NCBI GenBank assembly: GCA_900471815.1
Contig: UICE01000007.1
Location: forward strand, 1-64,000
Direction: 5' to 3'
DNA length: 64,000 nucleotides
Source of the DNA: Hyphomicrobiales bacterium
Lineage (GTDB): Bacteria; Pseudomonadota; Alphaproteobacteria; Rhizobiales; Rhizobiaceae
Shown: positions 57,332 to 64,000 of the stretch, one piece after another
Layout: the number at the start of each line of letters is the position of its first letter
Position numbering within the stretch: position 1 is the stretch's first letter
Translations under genes and position numbers: made by a program
Notes under the pieces: generated by a model
Database searches by the model: none
What the model was told of the DNA's origin: nothing
The model's input: only the letters and a program-made list of their open reading frames with translations

Positions 57332-58582
57332 ATGAATTCATCTCAAAAGATCCCTTCCATCGACCCAGTCAAACTCGATCGGCTGGGCGAGGTTGCCGTG
57401 AAAATCGGTTTGCAATTGCAGCCGGGACAGGACCTTTTGATCACAGCACCGCTTGCCGCCCTTCCTCTTGTTCGCCGCATCACTGAGCATGCCTATAAGG
57501 CAGGCGCGGGATTGGTCACAACCTTTTACAATGACGAAGAAACAACGCTGATGCGTTATCGCAATGCGCCAGAGGATAGTTTCGACCGTTCCGCAGGCTG
57601 GCTTTACGAAGGGATGGCAAAAGCGTTTTCTGCCAATACGGCGCGCCTCGCCATTTCTGGCGATAATCCCATGTTGTTATCAGCAGAAGATCCCGAGAAA
57701 GTCGCGCGGGCGAACAGGGCGCAATCGAAAGCCTATCAACCAGCGCTGGAAAAAATCACTGGCTTCGACGTTAACTGGAACATCGTCTCCTATCCCAACC
57801 CCTCTTGGGCTAAGCAGGTTTTTCCCGATCAGGACCCCGATGCAGCTGTCATAATGCTTGCCGATGCCATTTTCTCTGCTTCCCGTGTGGATATTGATGA
57901 TCCGGTCAGCGCCTGGCGCGACCACAATGCCGCATTGCTCAAGCGCAGGGAGTGGCTGAACGGCCTGAACTTTGCTTCCCTGAACTTCAAAGGCCCCGGC
58001 ACAGATCTGACCGTAGGGCTGGCCGATGAACATGAATGGCAAGGTGGCGCTTCAAGGGCCAAGAATGGCATCACCTGCAATCCGAATATTCCGACCGAAG
58101 AAGTATTCACCACCCCGCATGCTCTTCGGGTTGACGGTCACGTATCCAGCACCAAACCATTGTCATATCAGGGTACTTTGATCGAAAATATTCAGGTTCG
58201 CTTTGAAGCTGGAAAGATCGTCGAAGCCAAGGCGACATGCGGCGAGGAAGTATTCAATAAAATTCTCGGTACGGATGAAGGTGCCCGCCGCCTCGGTGAA
58301 GTGGCGCTTGTCCCGCATTCTTCGCCGATTTCTGCTTCAGGGCTGCTGTTCTTCAACACGCTGTTCGATGAAAATGCTGCAAGCCATATAGCACTCGGTC
58401 AATGCTACTCGAAATGCTTCATCAATGGCGGAACGTTGAGTCCGGAGGAGATAGCATCAAAGGGCGGAAATAAGAGCCTTATTCATATCGACTGGATGAT
58501 TGGGTCTGGAGAAATCGATGTGGATGGCATCCATAAGGATGGCTCGACTGTTCCCGTTATGCGCAATGGCGAGTGGGCATAG
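57332..58582 (+). CDS. M29 family aminopeptidase
   Basis: 416 residues, the metallopeptidase family of AmpS/aminopeptidase T. Metal ligands and catalytic residues are visible in PNIPTEEVFTTP (Glu), GEVALVPHSSPI, NAASHIALGQ (His) and SLIHIDWMIGSGEIDVDG (His, Asp). Cytoplasmic, no signal peptide. It releases N-terminal residues from peptides. It may form an amino-acid use group with the SDR and the saccharopine dehydrogenase-like gene, though the latter is convergent. Confidence 0.93.
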   Translation: MNSSQKIPSIDPVKLDRLGEVAVKIGLQLQPGQDLLITAPLAALPLVRRITEHAYKAGAGLVTTFYNDEETTLMRYRNAPEDSFDRSAGWLYEGMAKAFSANTARLAISGDNPMLLSAEDPEKVARANRAQSKAYQPALEKITGFDVNWNIVSYPNPSWAKQVFPDQDPDAAVIMLADAIFSASRVDIDDPVSAWRDHNAALLKRREWLNGLNFASLNFKGPGTDLTVGLADEHEWQGGASRAKNGITCNPNIPTEEVFTTPHALRVDGHVSSTKPLSYQGTLIENIQVRFEAGKIVEAKATCGEEVFNKILGTDEGARRLGEVALVPHSSPISASGLLFFNTLFDENAASHIALGQCYSKCFINGGTLSPEEIASKGGNKSLIHIDWMIGSGEIDVDGIHKDGSTVPVMRNGEWA

Positions 58583-58599
58583 TTAAACCACGCAATTCA

Positions 58600-58625
58600 A
58601 TCGCCACCGCGAAGGCGGTGGCGAT
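58600..58625. terminator. bidirectional hairpin between convergent genes
   Basis: Perfect 11-bp stem ATCGCCACCGC (58600-58610) / GCGGTGGCGAT (58615-58625) with loop GAAG. It ends the aminopeptidase gene and the convergent saccharopine dehydrogenase-like gene. U-tracts are poor. Confidence 0.6.
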
Positions 58626-58645
58626 CTGTCTGATCTCAAATACTA

Positions 58646-59749
58646 TTAGGCAACGAGACGCCCGGCAGTTTCGGTCTGGGCATAGGCCTTGCCGAAACGG
58701 TTAGCCAGAAATGCATCAAGTGCGATATCTTCCTGTTTGATGAAGCCCTGCTGTGGCAGATCACCCTTCGCAAGCATGTCCACAACAGCGCAAATGGCCG
58801 ATGCTGTGGTGATCTGGATACCGCTATAAAGCTGCGATCCGATATGGCCGCTATAGACCTTGTTTGCATAGGTTTCCTGCAACAGGCGACCCTTCTTGCG
58901 GCCGCTGACCGTTACGAAGATCACAACCACGTCCTGCGTGGTTGATGGCAAGGCGTTTTCAAGAATGTCCTTGAAAACATCCCGGCGATCGCGCAGTCCG
59001 AGATCGTTCAGCAACGCCTTCATGATGGCGGCATGGCCGGGATAGCGGATCGTACGATAATTGAGCGTACGCACCTTGCCCAAGAGACTCTCGCACAATG
59101 TGCCAAGTCCGCCCGATGTGTTGAATGCCTCGTAGGTTACGCCATCGAGCGAAAATTCTTCGCGCTCTTCAAGCGGTGGAACTTCGGTCAGTTCACCGTC
59201 GACAATCGCTTCACATGGCTCGCAATATTCATTGATCACGCCATCCGTCGACCAGGTAAGATTATAGTTGAGCGCGTTGGATGGATATTGCGGCAGCGCG
59301 CCAACGCGCATGCGAACGCTTTCTAGCGTATCGAAGCGCTTGGCCAGGTCATTGGCAACGATGGAGATAAACCCGGGCGCGAGACCACATTGCGGAATGA
59401 ACGCAGTCTTTGCTGTCGTCGCCAATTGCTTGACAATGCGCGTGCTGGCAACGTCTTCCGTCAGATCGAGATAGTGGACGCCGGATTTGGCAGCGGCTTC
59501 AGCGATGCGTGTGGTCAGATGGAACGGTGCCGCGCTCAGAACAGCGAACTTGCCGTCCAGCACTTTTTCAAGCACGCCCGCTTCAGCAATTTCAATACAG
59601 CTGGTAGCCACATGCGCTGAAACTTCAAGTGCATCCAATTGCGTCTGCGCGCGATCAACGACAGTTACGTGATATTCCCCTGTCTCGCTCAGCAAATTGG
59701 CAATCGTTCCTCCGATTTTACCTGCCCCTACAACGACGATCTCTTTCAT
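58646..59749 (-). CDS. saccharopine dehydrogenase-like protein (lysine catabolism candidate)
   Basis: 367 residues. The Rossmann motif is VVGAGKIGGTIANLL, and LSAAPFHLTTRIAEAAAKSGVHYLDLTED is typical of the saccharopine dehydrogenase / lysine 6-dehydrogenase group. AGGGGAA lies four bases before ATG 59749. It is divergent from an Lrp/AsnC regulator, a common arrangement for amino-acid catabolic genes. Lysine 6-dehydrogenase is one possibility; saccharopine dehydrogenase is another. The sequence alone does not decide. Confidence 0.82.
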   Translation of the reverse strand: MKEIVVVGAGKIGGTIANLLSETGEYHVTVVDRAQTQLDALEVSAHVATSCIEIAEAGVLEKVLDGKFAVLSAAPFHLTTRIAEAAAKSGVHYLDLTEDVASTRIVKQLATTAKTAFIPQCGLAPGFISIVANDLAKRFDTLESVRMRVGALPQYPSNALNYNLTWSTDGVINEYCEPCEAIVDGELTEVPPLEEREEFSLDGVTYEAFNTSGGLGTLCESLLGKVRTLNYRTIRYPGHAAIMKALLNDLGLRDRRDVFKDILENALPSTTQDVVVIFVTVSGRKKGRLLQETYANKVYSGHIGSQLYSGIQITTASAICAVVDMLAKGDLPQQGFIKQEDIALDAFLANRFGKAYAQTETAGRLVA

Positions 59750-59808
59750 GTGATTCCCCTGAATATGCATAAACCTTTCGGAATTTTCTCATATTGCTCG
59801 GCGAAATG

Positions 59809-59822
59809 CAGTGTATATACTG
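59809..59822. promoter_or_regulatory. Lrp-type operator candidate
   Basis: CAGTGTATATACTG pairs in six of seven positions about its centre. It lies between the divergent dehydrogenase and Lrp-like genes, 60 bases from the former start and 49 from the latter. Lrp/AsnC proteins usually bind such short AT-centred palindromes and regulate the adjacent gene. Confidence 0.5.
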
Positions 59823-59870
59823 ACGATATAACTCTTAAGTTTAACTAATATGCCGAGTGGATTTGTCATT

Positions 59871-60299
59871 ATGCTGACACAAGCTGATCATGCCCTGCTT
59901 TCCCTGCTCCGGGAAAATGCCCGGGCCTCCACAGCCGACCTTGCGCGTAAGCTCGGGCTGTCACGCACCACAGTGCAGAGCCGCATCGAACGGCTCGAAA
60001 ATCGGGGAATGATCCGCGGATACAGCGTCCAGCTATCGCCGGAATATCAGCAGAATTTGGTCAAGGCGCATGTGCTGGTCACTGCCTTGCCCAAATTTGC
60101 TGTACGGGTCGAAGCTTCGTTGCGCAAAATACCATGGGTCAGAACCCTGCATTCGGTTAGCGGGCAGTTCGATATGATTGTTATTGTTGAGGCCCCATCA
60201 ATCCAGGAACTGGACAGGTTGCTCGACGAAATCGGCGCATTGGAAGGCGTCGAAAGAACGATGTCGTCAATCATCCTTTCCACACGCATAGAACGCTGA
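59871..60299 (+). CDS. Lrp/AsnC family transcriptional regulator
   Basis: 142 residues from ATG 59871, the usual AsnC start (LTQADHALLSLLRENARASTADLARKLGLSRTTVQSRIERLE), with a GAGTGGA stretch nine bases upstream. An upstream ATG at 59850 extends the frame by seven residues. The C-terminal RAM domain (HVLVTALPKFAVRVEASL) binds the amino-acid effector. It probably controls the divergent dehydrogenase gene. Confidence 0.9.
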   Translation: MLTQADHALLSLLRENARASTADLARKLGLSRTTVQSRIERLENRGMIRGYSVQLSPEYQQNLVKAHVLVTALPKFAVRVEASLRKIPWVRTLHSVSGQFDMIVIVEAPSIQELDRLLDEIGALEGVERTMSSIILSTRIER

Positions 60300-60305
60300 T
60301 CGGAC

Positions 60306-60542
60306 CTATTTCTCAGATTTAGCCAGTGCAACCCTGTCGACCGCGGCAATCATGCATACTTCGAGATCACCCAAACCATCCTTGATCTCAGCTTCGGTGA
60401 TACCCGCAGCCTCGGCATCGGCAGCACAACGTTCCGCGAGACGCTGAGGGCGACGATCGTGATGCTCCATATCAACTGGCTTGTTGGTATCGATATTAGC
60501 TTCAATCCAGTTATTAACGAAATCAATAGCTCGCTGACTCAT
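60306..60542 (-). CDS. small Rhizobiales protein (resembles DUF768)
   Basis: 78 residues, MSQRAIDFVNNWIEANID followed by an acidic, Ala-rich part. This N-terminal pattern is frequent in rhizobial uncharacterised proteins. AGGAG is six bases before the start. Function unknown. The family name is from memory. Confidence 0.72.
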   Translation of the reverse strand: MSQRAIDFVNNWIEANIDTNKPVDMEHHDRRPQRLAERCAADAEAAGITEAEIKDGLGDLEVCMIAAVDRVALAKSEK

Positions 60543-60612
60543 TTTGTGCTCCTGGAATTATTGCCCGTCGATCCAGTAAAACAATTAGATAGCGATAAGG
60601 TTGCGCATTAAA

Positions 60613-60658
60613 GCATCGGACCGAAAAGTGGGATCCCGGTTTTCGGATAATCCGATGC
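60613..60658. repeat. palindromic intergenic repeat of a Rhizobiales type
   Basis: GCATCGGA (60613-60620) pairs with TCCGATGC (60651-60658), and CCGAAAA (60621-60627) pairs with TTTTCGG (60640-60646), with a GGGATCCC centre near 60629-60636. Such elements are scattered in many copies in Brucella, Ochrobactrum and Mesorhizobium. It lies between the small protein gene and the transglutaminase gene. Confidence 0.8.
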
Positions 60659-60709
60659 TAAAATAAAAGGATAGATCGCCATGTTGAGTCCATGAGGACG
60701 TCCGGCGAT

Positions 60710-61516
60710 CTAGCGGGCTTCCTTCGCCCATACCTTGAACTTCGTCAGCAAATTCGGGCCAAAAATATTGGTCAAAGGCACGTCTGCCGCGTCTCGGCCA
60801 TGCGCTACCTTTATCCGGCCGATACGAGGCTTATTGTTGCGCGGATCAAATGCGTGCCAGGCACCGCCAAGATAAACTTCCATCCAGGCACAAAAATCCA
60901 TCTCGGCATGCGGCGGCGGCACGCCGATATCGGTGATATAGCCGGTGCAGTAGCGGGTTGGAATGTTCAGGCACCGGCAAAATGCAACGGCCAAATGGGT
61001 AAAATCACGGCAAACACCACGCCCTTCATAATAGCCAGACGAAGCTGTGCGGGTCGGATTGGAAAACTCATAGCCAAAGGTGATATGGTTGTGCACAAAG
61101 TCGCAGACAGCCTGCACCCTCTGCCATCCCTCCGGCGTATTGCCAAACAAGCGCCAGGCCTCGTCACTCAGCAGATCGGTTTCGCAGTAACGGCTACCCA
61201 TGAGATATACGAGCGTTTCATCCGGCAGGTCCTGTACGCGATGTTGGACAGCATCCAGCACAACAGGGTCCGGCAACCCGCTATCCCGCACAAGAGCATT
61301 CGTAGAACAGATAAAGGTTCCTGGCATGGCGACAATGCGGTTGCACCAATTACCGAATTGATCGTGATAGCCTGTGATCGTTGAATCAAAGTTTGTCTGA
61401 AAAGTTTCGATACCTTCCAGATCGTCAAAACGTGAATGATGGACATTCAATATCGCTACAAGGGGTGTTTCCTGCGTGAACTCAAATGTTAGCTCGCACC
61501 CTACATGTAATATCAT
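60710..61516 (-). CDS. transglutaminase-like (papain fold) protein
   Basis: 268 residues. The catalytic triad can be read: Cys in GRGVCRDFTHLAVAFCR, His in HAEMDFCAWMEVYL, Asp in AFDPRNNKPRIGR. An N-terminal beta region precedes it. No signal peptide, so it is a cytoplasmic relative of the transglutaminase-like/arylamine fold proteins. AAGGGA is about six bases before the start. Substrate unknown. It probably shares no operon with csbD (108 bases upstream) because of the terminator. Confidence 0.9.
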   Translation of the reverse strand: MILHVGCELTFEFTQETPLVAILNVHHSRFDDLEGIETFQTNFDSTITGYHDQFGNWCNRIVAMPGTFICSTNALVRDSGLPDPVVLDAVQHRVQDLPDETLVYLMGSRYCETDLLSDEAWRLFGNTPEGWQRVQAVCDFVHNHITFGYEFSNPTRTASSGYYEGRGVCRDFTHLAVAFCRCLNIPTRYCTGYITDIGVPPPHAEMDFCAWMEVYLGGAWHAFDPRNNKPRIGRIKVAHGRDAADVPLTNIFGPNLLTKFKVWAKEAR

Positions 61517-61577
61517 CCACGGTTCCCTTGATTATATTTGTGTTGAAACAGCATCGGCAGAGTCTGGCGCAAAAAGC

Positions 61578-61601
61578 AACCGGCCCAAAAGCGGACCGGT
61601 T
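61578..61601 (-). terminator. Rho-independent terminator after csbD
   Basis: AACCGG (61578-61583) and CCGGTT (61596-61601) form the stem base, with partial pairing inside. On the minus strand GCTTTTTGC follows. Confidence 0.6.
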
Positions 61602-61624
61602 AAACTTTTTACATTCTTGGATTA

Positions 61625-61816
61625 TCAAGCCTTGTCGACGACCTTCTTAACGGCGTCTTTTGCCTTACCCTTGGCTGACTGCACATCGCCTTTCAGCTCT
61701 TGCGCCTTTCCCTCAGCCTCCATCTTCTTGGAACCAGTGGCCTTGCCGGCTGCCTGTTTTACATTACCGGCCATCTTGTTGGCCGCGCCGGAAATCTTGT
61801 CGCTAGTACTACCCAT
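61625..61816 (-). CDS. CsbD family protein
   Basis: 63 residues, rich in Lys, Ala and Gly, with the CsbD pattern (KISGAANKMAGNVKQAAGKATGSKKMEAEGKAQELKG). CsbD proteins are small stress-related and intrinsically flexible; their molecular role is not known. AGGGAG lies six bases before the start. Confidence 0.88.
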   Translation of the reverse strand: MGSTSDKISGAANKMAGNVKQAAGKATGSKKMEAEGKAQELKGDVQSAKGKAKDAVKKVVDKA

Positions 61817-61934
61817 TGGATACTCCCTGAAAGCTTTTTCAACTACATCACTAAACGGGCATCACGCGGGATTGTTCCCAGAGAAAATCAATTAAGCTAT
61901 TGATATAAATAGATAAAATATTCGAATAACGAAC

Positions 61935-61968
61935 GACCCGGCGCCCACGGGGGAACAGGCACCGGGTC
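61935..61968 (-). terminator. hairpin downstream of the AI-2E family gene
   Basis: GACCCGGCGCC (61935-61945) and GGCACCGGGTC (61958-61968) pair with one mismatch around a 12-base loop. It lies about 100 bases past the gene end. No strong U-tract. Confidence 0.5.
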
Positions 61969-62071
61969 TTATGTTACCGATCAAAGGCTCGATCAGCTTG
62001 TGAGAAACGCTGCAGCTATATCTTGGTTCCGCTGAAATCCGTCCCGAAAAAGAAATACATAAAACGACGGC

Positions 62072-63994
62072 TCAGGAACATAGTTCGCCGATCGCATCCT
62101 CGATCGAAGAGGCAAAAATGCAGTTCCGTGTGGAGCCGACAATCTTTGCAGCGTCCACATTTTCGGCATCCTCGCCCCAAAAACCGATTATGATTTTTAT
62201 TCGTGCGTTCCGCCGCCTGATCCGCCGTATCAAATATCGCGCATGGGCAATGGATGAGGTGTTAAGGTAGCTGATGCAGATAGCGCTCACACCGGCAAGT
62301 TCGAGCTTGGCGATATTCGCAGCCTCGAGCTCGTCATGGGTGATGTCGTCAACCTCACAATCATTGCGCTCAAGGATGTCACCCATAATAACAGCGGCAG
62401 CGTCGTCCAGATTGCCGCGTCCGCCAGCCGATATAATGGTCTTTGGTTTGGTCGGTTCTACCTTTTTGGTCTTTGCCTTGGCGGTTTTGGCTTGCTCATC
62501 TACCTTGATCTCTTCTTCGAGAATTTCATGATAGTCAGACAGGTTTTCAACGAGAAACACCATGCTTTGCGCAACGCGATTGCGTCTGGGAGCATCCAGC
62601 ACCCCGCGCCCGCGATCATGTTCGGCTAATAGAAGTGCAGGAACGGCCACAGACGAATAATAATCGACGATGGAGTTTGACTGGAGATATTCCTCCGCTT
62701 TCTCTGTTGCCTCATCGGGGTCCCCCGACAGCAATCGTTGATACAATTGCTGTGGTGGCAGAAGCACAGGCTCGTTGCCAAGCAGCACATCTAGAAACTC
62801 AAACTTCGGCACATGCCTGCCGAGGACCACAAGACACACGGTCAACGGTGTCGAGAGAATAAGACCGATAGGTCCCCAAATCCATGTCCACACGATTGCC
62901 GCCATGAGAATGGCAACGGGCGAAAGGCCCGTCTTCGACCCATAGAGCAATGGCTCCATAATATTATTGCTGATCAGCTCAAGCACGATGAAAAGGGCTG
63001 CGGTCCAGACCAGCAGCATCCATCCCGGATCAACGGCAAGCGATAGCATCAAGGGGAAAAACGCCGCCATAATGGGACCGATATAGGGCACAAACCGCAA
63101 GACAATTGCCAGCATGCCCCACAACATCGGATTGGGAATACCTATCAGCCATAGCCCGATCCCAATCGGCACGCCAAAACTGATATTGATGATAAGCTGC
63201 ATCAGCAAATATTGCCCCACACGTTTGCCGGCATCGTGCAGTGCTGTCGTCGTTCGGTGAATATCACTTGCTCCGACCAACTTTATGAAGCGATCCCGCA
63301 AATCTTCCCGGCGCATGAGCATGAAGATAACCACGACAATGACGATACCGATGGTTGCCAATGGCTGAATCAACGGTCCGGCAAATGTCTGCAAAAGGCT
63401 CAGCGGATCAGGCGGAGGATAACGGATTTCGACGGGCACAGGCTTGTTCGGATCTTGTGCTTTCAGTGGAGTGCCGATTTCCTGATTTTGTACTTCGACA
63501 TTTTCCGGTGGTTTGCGTGCCTGATCCCGACTGTCAGGGCCATTGTCGACGGGAAAACGCTCCACTTCATCCGATCGCCCGATCTCTTCACTGAATTTTT
63601 TGAACATGCGGGCGCCGCGGTCGAAGATGCTGTTACCAGATTGAGCATCCTTGATCGTCCGGATCTTTGTTTCGATATTATACTGATAGCTTGGCAGGTT
63701 CTGCGCCAAAACCGTTAGCTGGCTCACGACAATTCCGACAAATATGGCAATCACCATAAAGGCCGTGACAACCACGCTGATGACAGCCGCGGCTTTTGGT
63801 ATGCCGTTACGATGCAACCGCGTTACCAGCGGCGAAAGAGCAAATGTCAGAAGCAATGCCAATGCCAATGGCACAAAGACATCACTGGCCAGATAAAGCG
63901 CTGCAACAATAGCTATGGCGACGATAATTGGTGGAAACTGCGCTCGGGTATCCACTCCAACAATTGCTGGTGAAGAGACAGACTTTCTCGTCAC
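62072..63994 (-). CDS. AI-2E family (YdiK/PerM-like) membrane protein with a large C-terminal domain
   Basis: 640 residues from a GTG at 63994, six bases from the window end, so the true start may lie outside. The membrane part (residues 20-365) has about eight hydrophobic segments, with an insertion of about 100 residues after segment 3 (a charged, Pro-rich stretch such as DNGPDSRDQARKPPENVEVQ). From about 518 the chain forms a separate soluble Rossmann-like domain (DDAAAVIMGDILERNDCEV...VSAICISYLN...IKIIIGFWG). It resembles a cobalamin-binding fold, but the DxHxxG motif is absent. Function unknown. Confidence 0.85.
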   Translation of the reverse strand: MTRKSVSSPAIVGVDTRAQFPPIIVAIAIVAALYLASDVFVPLALALLLTFALSPLVTRLHRNGIPKAAAVISVVVTAFMVIAIFVGIVVSQLTVLAQNLPSYQYNIETKIRTIKDAQSGNSIFDRGARMFKKFSEEIGRSDEVERFPVDNGPDSRDQARKPPENVEVQNQEIGTPLKAQDPNKPVPVEIRYPPPDPLSLLQTFAGPLIQPLATIGIVIVVVIFMLMRREDLRDRFIKLVGASDIHRTTTALHDAGKRVGQYLLMQLIINISFGVPIGIGLWLIGIPNPMLWGMLAIVLRFVPYIGPIMAAFFPLMLSLAVDPGWMLLVWTAALFIVLELISNNIMEPLLYGSKTGLSPVAILMAAIVWTWIWGPIGLILSTPLTVCLVVLGRHVPKFEFLDVLLGNEPVLLPPQQLYQRLLSGDPDEATEKAEEYLQSNSIVDYYSSVAVPALLLAEHDRGRGVLDAPRRNRVAQSMVFLVENLSDYHEILEEEIKVDEQAKTAKAKTKKVEPTKPKTIISAGGRGNLDDAAAVIMGDILERNDCEVDDITHDELEAANIAKLELAGVSAICISYLNTSSIAHARYLIRRIRRRNARIKIIIGFWGEDAENVDAAKIVGSTRNCIFASSIEDAIGELCS

Positions 63995-64000
63995 GCGCTC

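Overview
The window looks like chromosomal DNA of an alphaproteobacterium of the order Hyphomicrobiales (Rhizobiales), most likely the Brucella/Ochrobactrum/Phyllobacterium/Mesorhizobium neighbourhood. The evidence is gene content and protein style: a CarD family regulator, a seven-iron ferredoxin, a PHB gene set with PhaR, a rhizobial-length pyruvate carboxylase, a DctBD-DctA system, small proteins of Rhizobiales-restricted type, and a palindromic intergenic repeat of a kind common in this group. G+C is moderate and even. I see no phage, plasmid, IS or CRISPR. One tRNA (Ser, CGA) is present and there is no rRNA.

Layout. 1-3.6 kb: a TPP riboswitch and the thiBPQ thiamine importer. 3.7-10.3 kb: an M48 lipoprotein protease, carD, fdxA, an S4 RNA-binding protein and a large Suv3-like helicase. 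10.7-13.9 kb: phaB-phaA divergent from phaR, then a cupin. 13.9-17.8 kb: a membrane protein, rpmF, mtgA, a farnesyl diphosphate synthase gene and ispG. 18.0-24.7 kb: bdhA with a patatin-like phospholipase, an MFS transporter and pyc. 24.8-31.1 kb: a branched-chain amino acid ABC operon (livH-M-G-F, a small membrane protein, livK). 31.3-36.8 kb: a 4-hydroxyproline catabolic cluster with its GntR regulator, then mmsA with a divergent LysR gene. 37.8-41.1 kb: macAB. 41.2-48.2 kb: the conserved block rplU-rpmA-GNAT-obgE-proB-proA-nadD-rsfS-rlmH, transcribed on the minus strand. 48.5-55.0 kb: tRNA-Ser, dctD-dctB, divergent dctA, and an exported fumarate-lyase family enzyme. 55.0-56.3 kb: three small uncharacterised genes. 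56.4-60.5 kb: an SDR, an M29 aminopeptidase, a saccharopine dehydrogenase-like gene divergent from an Lrp/AsnC regulator, and a small Rhizobiales protein. 60.6-64 kb: a palindromic repeat, a transglutaminase-like protein, CsbD and an AI-2E family membrane protein that reaches the window end.

How it fits together. Much of the window handles carbon overflow and amino- or organic-acid uptake: PHB synthesis (phaAB), PHB breakdown (bdhA), anaplerosis (pyc), C4-dicarboxylate uptake (dct), and branched-chain amino acid, hydroxyproline and possibly lysine use. A shared motif, TGCTGCANTGC or close variants, lies in front of phaA/phaR, bdhA and pyc, and a near copy lies upstream of the liv operon. This suggests that PhaR, encoded here, coordinates them. 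The dctA promoter is unusually readable: a perfect -24/-12 sigma-54 element and two 18-bp inverted repeats spaced 32 bp apart. The gene after dctA encodes an argininosuccinate-lyase-like enzyme with a Sec signal peptide, which could release a C4-dicarboxylate outside the cytoplasm for DctA to import. It is the least conventional gene in the window.

All calls come from reading the sequence; no database search was run.
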